A model generated the notes under the pieces. That model was not told the origin of the DNA and made no database searches. It was given only the letters and a program-made list of their open reading frames with translations. The translations under genes and the position numbers were made by a program. From positions 186,001-250,000 of the forward strand of contig CAMGZM010000001.1 in NCBI GenBank assembly GCA_946183145.1: a stretch of 64,000 nt of DNA. The letters run 5' to 3'. Below, piece by piece: positions 43,020 through 52,268 of the stretch (position 1 is the stretch's first letter; every line of letters begins with the position of its first letter). This DNA is from an uncultured Fretibacterium sp. GTDB lineage: Bacteria > Synergistota > Synergistia > Synergistales > Aminobacteriaceae.

Positions 43020-45077
43020 TTATTTCCTCCGTAAACTCTTCTGGTAAAGCTCACGGAAGCGTATATCTATATCGGCTTCAACTGGGCTTACATCGACGCT
43101 CAATAATTCACGCCGCGCCTTTTCCGGCATTATACCTTCAAATCCCATATCTCCAGATACATATTGTGAGGCAAATCCCGATGCCGCGATCGTTGCATGT
43201 CTCATTTCAGACGGGTCTTCTATTATCTGAGGCGTTAAGAATATCACAAAGTCTACTTTCTCCTTCTCCTTTGAAATACTCTTGAACAGGCCGCCGATTA
43301 ATGGGATATACGCAAGCCCCGGCACTTTCTTCGTGAGTGAGCGTTCTGTCTCCTTAATCATTCCTCCGAGTATTATCGTCTCCCCGTCTCCTACTACTAC
43401 TGACGTGTTCACTTCTCGCTTTGACGTTCGAGGCGTTGGGTCTCCGGGTGCTGTCAATACATCTTCTGTTGTCTGCTTTATGTCCATCGCTACAAGATTT
43501 CCGCTCCTTATGTGTGGTGTTACCGTCAGCGTTAATCCTGTGTCCTTGTAGTCAACATTCGTCTGTACTGCTGAAGGGTTGCTCAAGTCTGATGTCGTTC
43601 CCTTCATTAAGGGGATTACCTGCCCGACCTGGAACGAGCTTTCTTTGTTGTCCGTACACATTAAGCGGGGAACTGAGAGAACGTTTACGGCGTTGTACTT
43701 CTTCAGCATGTTGATTGTCGCGTACATTAACGCCATTGGGTTATAGTTTGTTACGCTGTAGGTACTTCCGCCACGCTCTAAAAGTTCTTCACGTTTCGAC
43801 AGGTCATTAAACCATTGCATGAATGTTGAAGGCACACTGCTTTCTCCGAATGTCATATTTCCGCCTATCAGCAAATCATCGAACATCATACCGCCGATTA
43901 CGTTCCAATCTATTCCCTGATTTTCGAGGTTCGTTACGTTGATTTCTGCGATAAAGCCTCGCAACAATATCTGTTTGGGCTGTATGTCTATCGCGTCAAG
44001 TATCGGCACTAAGCTGTCAAACTGTCTTTGTGTCGCCGCAAATATCAAGCTGTTTGTCGCTACGTCTGGTACTACTGTTGCAGGGAATTTCGCCGCGTCT
44101 ACCCCTAACATAGGGGCTGTTGACGCTAATACTTTTGCTACCTGCTCGGAGGCCGCCGTTGCATCTATATTCTTCAGCTTGTAGATGTGAAAATCTCCTA
44201 TCTTGCTGTCTACGTCCAAATCCTGAACTATCTTTGTTGCCCTGTCTACTGCCGCTGAACTTCCTACTACGATTACTTTCTTGCTTGGCGCGTCAGCTAT
44301 TGCGTTCAGTCCCTGAAGTGGCCCGTTCGCTCCGGCTATTGCGTTCAACTGTGCCGCTACTGTTGCGGGGTCTCCGTATTTCAGCTCGTACGTTCGTGTT
44401 ATCCTCGCGCTTTGCGGAGTGTCCATTCTCCTTATGAGTTCCATTCCTTTGCGGACATCTGTTGCTCGTCCCTGCAACAATATATCCCTTCCGTTGCCTA
44501 CTGGAAGCGCGATTAATGCAGGGCCAAACGTCTGCTGTATCGCCGGAATTATGCTCTCTAACGTTATGTAGTCTACTGGGACTATGTATGTTACTGTCTC
44601 TTCCCCAAATCCTGGCCCCGAACGTCCCCGATATACATTAGGCGAGGGGCTGTTTCCTCCTTGTCGCACTATCGAGTAGCTTCCCATGTTCTGAAGCGAG
44701 AAATTGTACATCTGTAGCGTCGAAAGCATTATTTCTCGGCTCTCTCGCACCGTTACGGGATGAGGTGATATTATCGTTATCTTGCTGCTAATATTAGGAG
44801 GCACTATGAAATTCTCTTGCAGCACTTCTGACATGAAACGCATAAATCTCACTAAATCCATATCCTTGAAGTTAAACTGCACAAGTCCCGCACGTCTCAT
44901 ACTCTGCGCCGCTTCTATGAGATTTTGCTCCTCCTCCGCACTCATGGCCGAACCCGCTCCGCTCTGTGCCTGCGTGTTATTGGTCGGCTGTGCCTGTACT
45001 CGTCTCGTCGCTCCCTCTGAACATGACGACATAGCAAGAATTATCGTCAATATACATGTAGTTTTCTTGAAGTCCAA
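43020..45077 (-). CDS. gspD: Type II secretion outer-membrane secretin
   Basis: 685 aa from a TTG at 45077 with GGAG 11 nt upstream; in-frame starts at 45098/45101 lack a ribosome site. Signal sequence CILTIILAMSSCSEG, possibly lipoprotein type. Domains: N0 (LVQFNFKDMDLVRFMRFMSEVL), repeated N1-N3 (YIVPVDYITLESIIPAI, YKLKNIDATAASEQVAKVL), then the secretin channel (RGFIAEINVTNLE, VLSVPRLMCTDNKES, DTGLTLTVTPHI, VVGDGETIILGGMIKE, PLIGGLFKS). Forms the outer-membrane gate. Confidence 0.93.
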   Translation of the reverse strand: MDFKKTTCILTIILAMSSCSEGATRRVQAQPTNNTQAQSGAGSAMSAEEEQNLIEAAQSMRRAGLVQFNFKDMDLVRFMRFMSEVLQENFIVPPNISSKITIISPHPVTVRESREIMLSTLQMYNFSLQNMGSYSIVRQGGNSPSPNVYRGRSGPGFGEETVTYIVPVDYITLESIIPAIQQTFGPALIALPVGNGRDILLQGRATDVRKGMELIRRMDTPQSARITRTYELKYGDPATVAAQLNAIAGANGPLQGLNAIADAPSKKVIVVGSSAAVDRATKIVQDLDVDSKIGDFHIYKLKNIDATAASEQVAKVLASTAPMLGVDAAKFPATVVPDVATNSLIFAATQRQFDSLVPILDAIDIQPKQILLRGFIAEINVTNLENQGIDWNVIGGMMFDDLLIGGNMTFGESSVPSTFMQWFNDLSKREELLERGGSTYSVTNYNPMALMYATINMLKKYNAVNVLSVPRLMCTDNKESSFQVGQVIPLMKGTTSDLSNPSAVQTNVDYKDTGLTLTVTPHIRSGNLVAMDIKQTTEDVLTAPGDPTPRTSKREVNTSVVVGDGETIILGGMIKETERSLTKKVPGLAYIPLIGGLFKSISKEKEKVDFVIFLTPQIIEDPSEMRHATIAASGFASQYVSGDMGFEGIMPEKARRELLSVDVSPVEADIDIRFRELYQKSLRRK

Positions 45078-45152
45078 AACTTGAACATCTCCGTTCATCA
45101 ATAGCAGGGTAAATATTAAACATTCCGTATTTTATCAGAATGCAGGCATTTT

Positions 45153-45485
45153 TCATTCAGATACGTAAATTACTGTCGAACGTCCGTCTTCAATCGTTAC
45201 TGTTACTTTCCTGTATTTCAGCTCGTAATCCTCTATTGATACTGACTGTTCTTCTGCCTTCCATGAATACCCCTTCTTGTCTTCATTCCCGCTTGAAGGC
45301 ATATCATCATCAACTCGAAATCTCAGCCATACTTCTTGCGCCGCTGACACTAAATCACGTTCACCCTGAATTTCTCCCAAAAGCCTGTATGACATCGCTA
45401 TCAGACGAAATCCCGCCGTTATCACTAGTCCTGCTATCGCCGTCGCTACTAGCACTTCCATTAACGTAAATCCCCGGCTCATCAT
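45153..45485 (-). CDS. gspI: Type II secretion minor pseudopilin GspI-like
   Basis: 110 aa. Prepilin motif SRGFTLMEVLVATAIAGLVITAGF, then a short globular part ending in YRKVTVTIEDGRSTVIYVSE. Size and MEVLVA sequence fit GspI, the minor pseudopilin that forms the tip complex with GspJ and GspK. Overlaps gspC by 4 nt. The 75-nt gap to gspD is the longest within the run from gspF to gspJ. Confidence 0.8.
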   Translation of the reverse strand: MMSRGFTLMEVLVATAIAGLVITAGFRLIAMSYRLLGEIQGERDLVSAAQEVWLRFRVDDDMPSSGNEDKKGYSWKAEEQSVSIEDYELKYRKVTVTIEDGRSTVIYVSE

Positions 45486-46450
45486 TTCACCACGTAACGC
45501 AATGCCGTATTCTGTCCGCCCCTCGTTACTTCTACATCAAATCTCTCACTCGTCATCAATGAGTTTATCGAGTTCGCTATATCTCCCATGTTCGTAAAGG
45601 GTATCCCGTTCACCGACTTTATCACATCTCCGCGCTGTACTCCCAATCGCTTTAACAGGCTGTCGTTCTGTATCCATTGTACTTCAAGACCTCCGGCTTT
45701 CTCGTTCGGGCGCATTCGTATCCGCTTCAGTTCGTCAAAGGGATTTTGCACGAGATTGCTCACGAGTTCACCGGGGACTTGCCCTTCCTGTGAGCCGGGA
45801 ACTGCCGCTACTATGTTCCCCGTCTGCTTTGCGGGCTGTGGCGCGGCTGGCTTCGGTGCTGAGGCTGTCTGCTTGGGCGGGTCTGGCTTCTTTGCGTTCG
45901 TAGGGCCGTAAATTATGTACTTCTTCACGGGCTTCTCTTTCCCTCGCTGGAATAACGCATCTCCGTAATTTACTGCTATCAGCTTGTAACGGTCTACATT
46001 CTTCCCAACTAGTACGAGTTTAAGCTCATTCTTCACGTCAAACCATGCCCCTATCCCCGGCAATGTCCCACGTAATATTATGTCGTCAAGAGCGGTGTCG
46101 GGTTCTTTCGGAGCTTCCTCTTTGGGCTTCGGTGCTACAGGGGCAGGCGTATCGGTCTTCTGAGGGGAAATCTTAAACGGGTTCGATGACAGAAACGCTT
46201 CAAGCCCCCGCGTGGTGTTCACGGAATTTGCTTCCGAATGTATATCCGTCGCAGCCTCGCTTATCATCCCATTATTACCCGAAAATTTATCCAGTATATA
46301 GCCTATTCCCGCGTCCGCTATTCGCCCAAATACAAACCCCATCAGCAACGGCAACACTAACAGCCACAACTTATATAACCCGCTGTTGCTGTAATCCTCC
46401 GTCGATGTGTTACGGCTGAATATCTTTATGCGTCTCAATAGCGTTTTCAT
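45482..46450 (-). CDS. gspC: Type II secretion inner-membrane coupling protein
   Basis: 322 aa. A single membrane segment (LWLLVLPLLMGFVFGRIADAG), a homology region (LDDIILRGTLPGIGAWFDVKNELKLVLVGKN), a Pro-rich linker, and a C-terminal PDZ domain (RLGVQRGDVIKSVNGIPFTNMGDIANSINSL). Connects inner-membrane components to the secretin and helps select substrates. The linker is long and rich in Pro, Lys and Ala. Confidence 0.88.
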   Translation of the reverse strand: MKTLLRRIKIFSRNTSTEDYSNSGLYKLWLLVLPLLMGFVFGRIADAGIGYILDKFSGNNGMISEAATDIHSEANSVNTTRGLEAFLSSNPFKISPQKTDTPAPVAPKPKEEAPKEPDTALDDIILRGTLPGIGAWFDVKNELKLVLVGKNVDRYKLIAVNYGDALFQRGKEKPVKKYIIYGPTNAKKPDPPKQTASAPKPAAPQPAKQTGNIVAAVPGSQEGQVPGELVSNLVQNPFDELKRIRMRPNEKAGGLEVQWIQNDSLLKRLGVQRGDVIKSVNGIPFTNMGDIANSINSLMTSERFDVEVTRGGQNTALRYVVK

Positions 46451-46457
46451 TTACTCC

Positions 46458-47033
46458 TCACTTCCTCCGCAAATACCACGTTCCGCCCTCTTCTATTATC
46501 GGCAGAAAGTTCTTCATCATGTTCATGTTCTGCGAAAATTCTTCCGGCACCGTCAATTTCGCGTCCGCATGGCCTATCCTCAGCGTCGATGTGTCTATCG
46601 TTATGTAGCCGTCAAGGGAAAATTCCCCGTTCGTCTTCATGTCCTCAAGCAGAATTTCACGCCCAGCCGTAAGCAATAATCTCCCGTCCCCGAAATTCAT
46701 CGTCTGACCTAACCGCACATTTCCCCCCGTGAATGTTATCCGGCATACGGGCGCAAGTGATAATATGCTCGTCATCAGTTCAGGCTTGATTGTTACGGAG
46801 CTTAACGAGATATTCGCCATCCCCGATAGTTTCACGTTGTGTACCGTAAATCCTCCGTCCTCTCCTGATACATCAGAGTAATTCAAACGCATTCCGCGAC
46901 GCTGTAATATGTTATGTGCTGTCGACATCGCAAAATTTCCAGCCTCACGCCATGGCATGAATATATATAACGCAGAAAAAAGTCCGGCCATGAATATTAT
47001 CGTCTTCGTTATTGTTATGAGTGTTCGTTTCAT
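46458..47033 (-). CDS. gspN: Type II secretion protein GspN-like
   Basis: 191 aa with an N-terminal membrane anchor (IIFMAGLFSALYIFMPW) followed by beta-rich sequence with repeated amphipathic strands (GGFTVHNVKLSGMANISLSSVTI). This layout matches the GspN family, AsmA-like periplasmic proteins found in some type II systems. Spaced 7-10 nt from its neighbours. Identification is by shape and position. Confidence 0.7.
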   Translation of the reverse strand: MKRTLITITKTIIFMAGLFSALYIFMPWREAGNFAMSTAHNILQRRGMRLNYSDVSGEDGGFTVHNVKLSGMANISLSSVTIKPELMTSILSLAPVCRITFTGGNVRLGQTMNFGDGRLLLTAGREILLEDMKTNGEFSLDGYITIDTSTLRIGHADAKLTVPEEFSQNMNMMKNFLPIIEEGGTWYLRRK

Positions 47034-47043
47034 CGTCGTCTCT

Positions 47044-47550
47044 TTATGGGTTCGCTGGCCCTATTATCGCTGATACAGTGAATAATCTTTCACGCCCAGC
47101 CGGCAATGCTCGTATCTCAGCCGCTATTATCCGCACTCCACGTGATGATAACTGCTTCTGAAGATCCGCTAATTCCTCCGCGTAAAGACGGTTTATCTCT
47201 ACTGACTGATTGCGCCCGTCCGGCGTTATCCGATTTACTCGGTTGCCCAATGTCATGTTCTCCGAGACTTGCGCAAATACTACCGCTACATCTACATTCC
47301 CCGTCTGCGCTTGTGAGGCTTCAGGCTGTATGTTCTTGTACTCCTCGCCTAACATCAACAGCGTGTGAAATCTCCCCTGCAATGAGTTCAAACGTGTACG
47401 CTCCGTTGCATTCCAGCCGCTTATCGTCCATACCGTAAACCATATCACCAACATTATCAGGCATGAAATCACAAACTTTGTTGAGCCTCGCACTTCTCCA
47501 CGCATTACTGACATTATGCCGTTGATTAATGCTTCTATATTTACCGTCAT
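47044..47550 (-). CDS. gspM: Type II secretion assembly protein GspM-like
   Basis: 168 aa: one membrane helix near residues 27-46 (FVISCLIMLVIWFTVWTISGW), then a short coiled coil and a ferredoxin-like periplasmic part (NRVNRITPDGRNQSVEINRLY). Fits GspM, partner of GspL in the inner-membrane platform. Starts 4 nt after gspL. Confidence 0.7.
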   Translation of the reverse strand: MTVNIEALINGIMSVMRGEVRGSTKFVISCLIMLVIWFTVWTISGWNATERTRLNSLQGRFHTLLMLGEEYKNIQPEASQAQTGNVDVAVVFAQVSENMTLGNRVNRITPDGRNQSVEINRLYAEELADLQKQLSSRGVRIIAAEIRALPAGRERLFTVSAIIGPANP

Positions 47551-47554
47551 CGCT

Positions 47555-48724
47555 TCACCATCTTATCCGCAAGTCAAACCTGTATCCTATTCCTGATACA
47601 AATTGCGTGTTGTCGACCTGCACCAAATTCGCTTTGTCCTCCCATGAACGCCGGAAATTTAGCACCGTCGTCATATCGGGCGCTGTTCCTGAGCAGTCTA
47701 TTCCGTCAGCGTTGTAGCGTATTATGTCTATCGTTATGTTGTCTCCCTTCATACCGCTGTAAATTTCTCCCAAGTCCGCAAGTACTTCTTCTACAGTATG
47801 CACATATTCTCCCTTCCCTGAGAGTGAAGCTATCTTATCACGAGCTAAATTCACAGGGTTTGAGATGCGTCCTGTCCGTGATGGGTCAAAGGTCGTACGG
47901 TAATATTCCGCGCTTCGGGTCGTCATCTCTTCCGCGTCGGACTTGATACGGTAATAATCTGCCGCCTCTGCTCCAAGCATTATTACTCCCGCTGTCAAAA
48001 GCCATATTGACACCTTACCCAAAATTCTCACTGTTCGCTCTAAATTCCTCGTTCCCTCCAACGCTGTACGTGATAAATTCACGTCGTTGATCCATGCGCA
48101 TATTCTCACGCTGTCAGATGCTATTTCCTGTATGTCGTCGTCAGGGTCTGTTGCGTCGTATACATAATCCCCGCCGCGCTCTAATCCACGTTCATGACAA
48201 TAGCCGTCGTACCATGATAGTATTTGCGCCTGGGATGATACACTCTTCTTGTTCCAACGGTATAATACAGGCCTGTTTGACTGCCATAATAACGAGCTGA
48301 TATTCTCCTCATCTTTCCACAACGTTACTCCGTTCCCGCCGTATTCCTCCAACTGTGAGATAAACGGCAACGGGGAAGGCCAGATCTTTGATGACTTTGT
48401 TGACGGGATTTCAAGCTCTGACGGTGATACGTACCATACTATTCCCCCTGCATTACGACCTGTACGCGATAATATTACGGGGAATATCTCCATTTCGCCC
48501 CCCGCTGTGAATGGCATTACCTGCAACTTTAACGCGTCCCGTATCTTCGTCGTGTTCTGGAATGGAAACGTAAAATCCTCTAACGATAAGGAACGCATTG
48601 GCACTAGCATTATTGACGATTTACCGCCCCCGCCCGTTATAGGCTTCTGCGCTTGCGATATTAGACGCGAAAATTCCGTGCCTCCGTAATCGTTATGCGT
48701 TCTACCTTTGCTGAATATACTCAT
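47555..48724 (-). CDS. gspL: Type II secretion assembly protein GspL-like
   Basis: 389 aa from the ATG at 48724, which overlaps the gspK stop (ATGA). The N-terminal cytoplasmic part resembles the actin-like GspL/PilM fold (TKIRDALKLQVMPFT, GIVWYVSPSELE). A membrane helix (VSIWLLTAGVIMLGAEAADYY) near residue 245 is followed by a PilN-like periplasmic domain. Anchors GspE to the membrane with GspM. Confidence 0.72.
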   Translation of the reverse strand: MSIFSKGRTHNDYGGTEFSRLISQAQKPITGGGGKSSIMLVPMRSLSLEDFTFPFQNTTKIRDALKLQVMPFTAGGEMEIFPVILSRTGRNAGGIVWYVSPSELEIPSTKSSKIWPSPLPFISQLEEYGGNGVTLWKDEENISSLLWQSNRPVLYRWNKKSVSSQAQILSWYDGYCHERGLERGGDYVYDATDPDDDIQEIASDSVRICAWINDVNLSRTALEGTRNLERTVRILGKVSIWLLTAGVIMLGAEAADYYRIKSDAEEMTTRSAEYYRTTFDPSRTGRISNPVNLARDKIASLSGKGEYVHTVEEVLADLGEIYSGMKGDNITIDIIRYNADGIDCSGTAPDMTTVLNFRRSWEDKANLVQVDNTQFVSGIGYRFDLRIRW

Positions 48725-49638
48725 ATTTCCTCCCATCCTACTATCTTCTTCGCTGTTCGGTCAAATATTACAGTGAATGACGCTGTTTCGTCGTCTTCTT
48801 CGTTCATGCTCTCTAGTTTTATGTTAAAGTATCGGCTCTTGAATGATACTATGTTCGTTAATCGCGTTGAGGTTCTTGCGCTCGCCCCGGGAAGCTTCTG
48901 CAAGTCCTGGAAATTCTCGATTGCGTTCTCCGTTCGGTGCTCCGCTATGCTCTGCGCTAATCCCCCTGTATCAAGCCCGGGCAATAATTCCATCACATGA
49001 ACAGGCGCTACGTTTATGTTGATTTTTCCGTCGCTGTATACCGTGCAATAGTCCGATAATCCTAAATTTCCCTCTTCTCCGTATACTATTTCTCGCGTTA
49101 TATCGTTGCTCATGATTAAGAGTTCTGAGATGTCATAAGGCGCACGGTTGATGAAATATTTTTCCTCCCGGCTTCCCACACGAGGACGGTTGTTCTTGTC
49201 TATGAAGTCTAATGTCAACTGCTCTAACTCTCGGTGCTTCAGCTTGTTCCACATTTCTCGCCACACTTCCGTAAACTCCCGCCTCATCGTATTACCGTCA
49301 GGAAGAAATATATTCCTTAACGGGATTTTGTCATCTAACGGCGTTACTTGAACAATCCACATTCCCATTTCCGGCACGCTGAATATAAACGGCTTGTACC
49401 ATCTCTGTACCGGGCTGTCATAATTCGTGTGCGATGACGCTTCCGACAAAAGAGACATTACGGAATTTGCTAACACGCTCGCTAATGTTCGCTTTGAGAG
49501 GGTCTGTGTTTCTCGACGCATTCCACGCACCTGCATTCGCACAAACCATGAAAATGATGTTGCACACGAAATCAGCAATACTCCAAGCATTAATACACTT
49601 ATCAGCACAAATCCGCGCTTATGGGAGCGATATAACAC
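48721..49638 (-). CDS. gspK: Type II secretion minor pseudopilin GspK
   Basis: 305 aa from a GTG at 49638, chosen for its AGGAGG 6-7 nt upstream; an in-frame ATG at 49668 would overlap gspJ more. Prepilin-like start RGFVLISVLMLGVLLISCATSF, without the usual Glu at +5, which is typical of GspK. The body has DDKIPLRNIFL, YDISELLIMS, SDGKINININVAP-like KININVAPVHV and a helix-hairpin-helix-like AQSIAEHRTENAIENFQDL. Tip of the pseudopilus with GspI/J. Confidence 0.85.
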   Translation of the reverse strand: MLYRSHKRGFVLISVLMLGVLLISCATSFSWFVRMQVRGMRRETQTLSKRTLASVLANSVMSLLSEASSHTNYDSPVQRWYKPFIFSVPEMGMWIVQVTPLDDKIPLRNIFLPDGNTMRREFTEVWREMWNKLKHRELEQLTLDFIDKNNRPRVGSREEKYFINRAPYDISELLIMSNDITREIVYGEEGNLGLSDYCTVYSDGKININVAPVHVMELLPGLDTGGLAQSIAEHRTENAIENFQDLQKLPGASARTSTRLTNIVSFKSRYFNIKLESMNEEDDETASFTVIFDRTAKKIVGWEEI

Positions 49639-50239
49639 TTTCAACCCTCCTCGTCCTGTCATCGTCATTCTCCGCTCCTCGCCCTATCTTGAGGTATATT
49701 CCTGTCGGCAATTGCCCAGTATATTCCTTCTGGCGGTCATCCTCGTGCGAGCCTTTCGGGACTTCCGCGCAAAATTCATCTACCCCCGGCAATACTAGTT
49801 GAGCGTCGGACGGGTTTAACGTGTCTGTCTTCACGTCTGAGGCATCTACCCCCGGCAATATCCATCTGTACAGACCAGGCAATATATCCCCGTGAAGTAT
49901 TCCTCCCTCCGTTACCGCATATACCACGCTCCCGGGAGGCATTCCCTGTGATGACGGCGACGTACTCATGAATATCAGTATGTCCGCATCCTTGCCTCCT
50001 AGTGCTTCCTTGTCCTCTATCTTCAGCACTGTCGGGGACATTCGCATTGCACACGACAAATCACGCGCTATAAAGCTCATCACTCGCGATAATGCCGATA
50101 TGTCTGCGTACTCCCTCTGCGTGTCTACTGTTCGCCTTACCGTTGACGCTACAGGGGCTAACGCTAATGACGCTAATAACCCCGTCAGCATCACTGAGAC
50201 TAGTATCTCGATTAACGTAAATGCTCGTCTACTCGTCAT
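49619..50239 (-). CDS. gspJ: Type II secretion minor pseudopilin GspJ
   Basis: 206 aa. Prepilin motif RRAFTLIEILVSVMLTGLLASLAL, then YADISALSRVMSFIARDLSCAMR and a variable domain ending in a charged segment. Size and order (J-K-L-M) support GspJ. Overlaps gspK by 20 nt and the O-antigen-ligase-like gene by 11 nt (ATGACGAGTAG). Confidence 0.82.
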   Translation of the reverse strand: MTSRRAFTLIEILVSVMLTGLLASLALAPVASTVRRTVDTQREYADISALSRVMSFIARDLSCAMRMSPTVLKIEDKEALGGKDADILIFMSTSPSSQGMPPGSVVYAVTEGGILHGDILPGLYRWILPGVDASDVKTDTLNPSDAQLVLPGVDEFCAEVPKGSHEDDRQKEYTGQLPTGIYLKIGRGAENDDDRTRRVESVISLP

Positions 50240-52253
50240 CGCTCCCCGGCCCGTTCAGCAATAATAACGCGTTCACTACATGGCCCGCATTATCCCTCTG
50301 TGGTACTCGCTTAAGGTGATAATCCCCAGGCTTGAAGTATGACGCTATCTCTCGGATTACTGGCTCTATCTGGTAACGCTGCGCAAAATTCAACAGCCGT
50401 GATATGTCCTCTGAATGCGGCTCCCGCTGAAATTCATCCCACAATGTATTAAAGCCTTGTGTCAGAAGCGCAGGGTCATTCTTCTGCTCACCTAACTGCA
50501 TGTAGTGATATCCTATGTTACGCAGTGTATCTTCACGAACTATAGGGTATTCTTTCGCCTCGTTCAGATAATATAGCTGTAATTGCTCGTCGCTCGTCGA
50601 AAGGGCTTTACGCAGTACATAATTTCCGTATATTCCGCCCCATATGTATATCATTCCTGCTATCGAGGAAAGGATTATTATTGCTCCGAATATCTTGCGC
50701 GATGAGGCTGTCTTAAGGCACTCAAACTTCAGGCGGGTGGTGAAAAATTCTCGGTTCGACAACGCAAATGCTAACGTTATCCATACCATATTTTCTATGC
50801 GGTGAAATGGACGCGTGAATAATCCGCAAAATGTTATCAGCGTTACTAACGCCATTCCCCAAACTGCACTCTCTTTGATGGTCATACGTTCGCGTTTTAT
50901 CAGCCCTCGTAAAGCTGGTATCAGCCACGATAACCATAGCAATATCAGCATTATCCCACCGATATATCCGCCTTCACAGAAAAATTGAAGAAACTCATTA
51001 TGCGCCCAATGCGTATATTGCCATTTGTACCAGCTGTCATTCACCAGCTTAAAGCCGTATCGCTGGCCGTCCAAGTAATGCCATTTGTATTGGCCGATAC
51101 CTACTCCGTGAGGGTGTTCGAGAAACATTGCGTAACTCGTCAGCCATATTCCCCGGCGGTTCCCTATCGTCTCCGCATTCTTGATGATGTCCGCCGTCTT
51201 GTCCACTATCTGACCTGAACGAGGAGAGTATAACGATACGTAAAACACTGACGCTAAAATTAATCCGGCGCATATAAAACGATGAACGTATCTCCGCTCG
51301 TATTTCCACATCGCTACAATCAGCATCGTGAATAATCCTAATATTAATGCTATCGTCGCTGAACGGCTCGTGCTGTTCATCAATCCCCAAAAGTTCCACG
51401 ACATTAATACGACTATTAACGGTGAATAGAAACTGCGGGTTATGATGAATGATGACAATATCAACGCAACTGCTATCACTCCCAGCAATATACTCTCATT
51501 CATCACCGCATACTTCAGAATTATTACGGCTATTCCCGTTAAACATACGTTGTACAATCCTTTGCGAATGTCGGAAGGACGGTATTTCTCATCGTACACA
51601 AATAAATACACCGCTCCTAATACCGCTACTGCGCACCATAATCCGAACATGTTTTGCTGGGCCGTGTTGCCGATATAGTTACCGGGTGTAGGAAGGATTA
51701 TGTTGCTGTACTGCTGAAGCCGAGCTAATGATGTTCCCTGCAAAAATGATAAGTTGTTCAGGTTTCGGATCTGCAGCTCCGCAAAGATTATGTTTATTGA
51801 CGCGTTAAGATTGCCTAATAGTAATACCGTTCGCAATCCGCTTGATGGGAACGATTTAACGCTCAGTACGTAAAATCCCCATACCGTTACAAAACATACC
51901 ATCTCCAGCACGTACGCCGTCGGTGATTGTATGTCCGTCCATAATGGCATCATCCCGCAATATATCAGTATCATCAGCCATATTAACCCAAATATATCAA
52001 GCTCGGCTTTAAGGCGTTCAGGGCCGTATTTCATCAGGCGTATTCCTGCTATGATTAACGCTATCCCTACAGGTACTCCCGTTATCGTCCATTTCAGGAT
52101 GTGCAACGTATCCGCAAACATTACTCCGGAGTATATCAGGTTCGGCCATGCTAACGAGATTATCCACAAAAATATTATCGCCCATGACGGCACTAACTCT
52201 ACTGGCTGGTATTTCTCCGGGATTTTCTTGGGCTTTGACGTTTGAGGCTTCAT
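50229..52253 (-). CDS. O-antigen ligase/Wzy-like membrane protein with C-terminal helical repeats
   Basis: 674 aa, about 12 membrane segments in the first 480 residues. The periplasmic loop carries the Wzy_C-type sequence RRGIWLTSYAMFLEHPHGVGIGQ and HWAHNEFLQFFCEGGYIGG, as in WaaL and PglL. The last 150 residues are soluble and TPR-like (YYLNEAKEYPIVREDTLRNIGYHYMQLGE). It is 11 nt overlapped with gspJ, so it belongs to the secretion operon. It may transfer glycan to lipid A or to pseudopilins; sequence alone cannot separate these. Confidence 0.8.
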   Translation of the reverse strand: MKPQTSKPKKIPEKYQPVELVPSWAIIFLWIISLAWPNLIYSGVMFADTLHILKWTITGVPVGIALIIAGIRLMKYGPERLKAELDIFGLIWLMILIYCGMMPLWTDIQSPTAYVLEMVCFVTVWGFYVLSVKSFPSSGLRTVLLLGNLNASINIIFAELQIRNLNNLSFLQGTSLARLQQYSNIILPTPGNYIGNTAQQNMFGLWCAVAVLGAVYLFVYDEKYRPSDIRKGLYNVCLTGIAVIILKYAVMNESILLGVIAVALILSSFIITRSFYSPLIVVLMSWNFWGLMNSTSRSATIALILGLFTMLIVAMWKYERRYVHRFICAGLILASVFYVSLYSPRSGQIVDKTADIIKNAETIGNRRGIWLTSYAMFLEHPHGVGIGQYKWHYLDGQRYGFKLVNDSWYKWQYTHWAHNEFLQFFCEGGYIGGIMLILLWLSWLIPALRGLIKRERMTIKESAVWGMALVTLITFCGLFTRPFHRIENMVWITLAFALSNREFFTTRLKFECLKTASSRKIFGAIIILSSIAGMIYIWGGIYGNYVLRKALSTSDEQLQLYYLNEAKEYPIVREDTLRNIGYHYMQLGEQKNDPALLTQGFNTLWDEFQREPHSEDISRLLNFAQRYQIEPVIREIASYFKPGDYHLKRVPQRDNAGHVVNALLLLNGPGSDDE

Positions 52254-52268
52254 ATTCTCTATTCTCCT

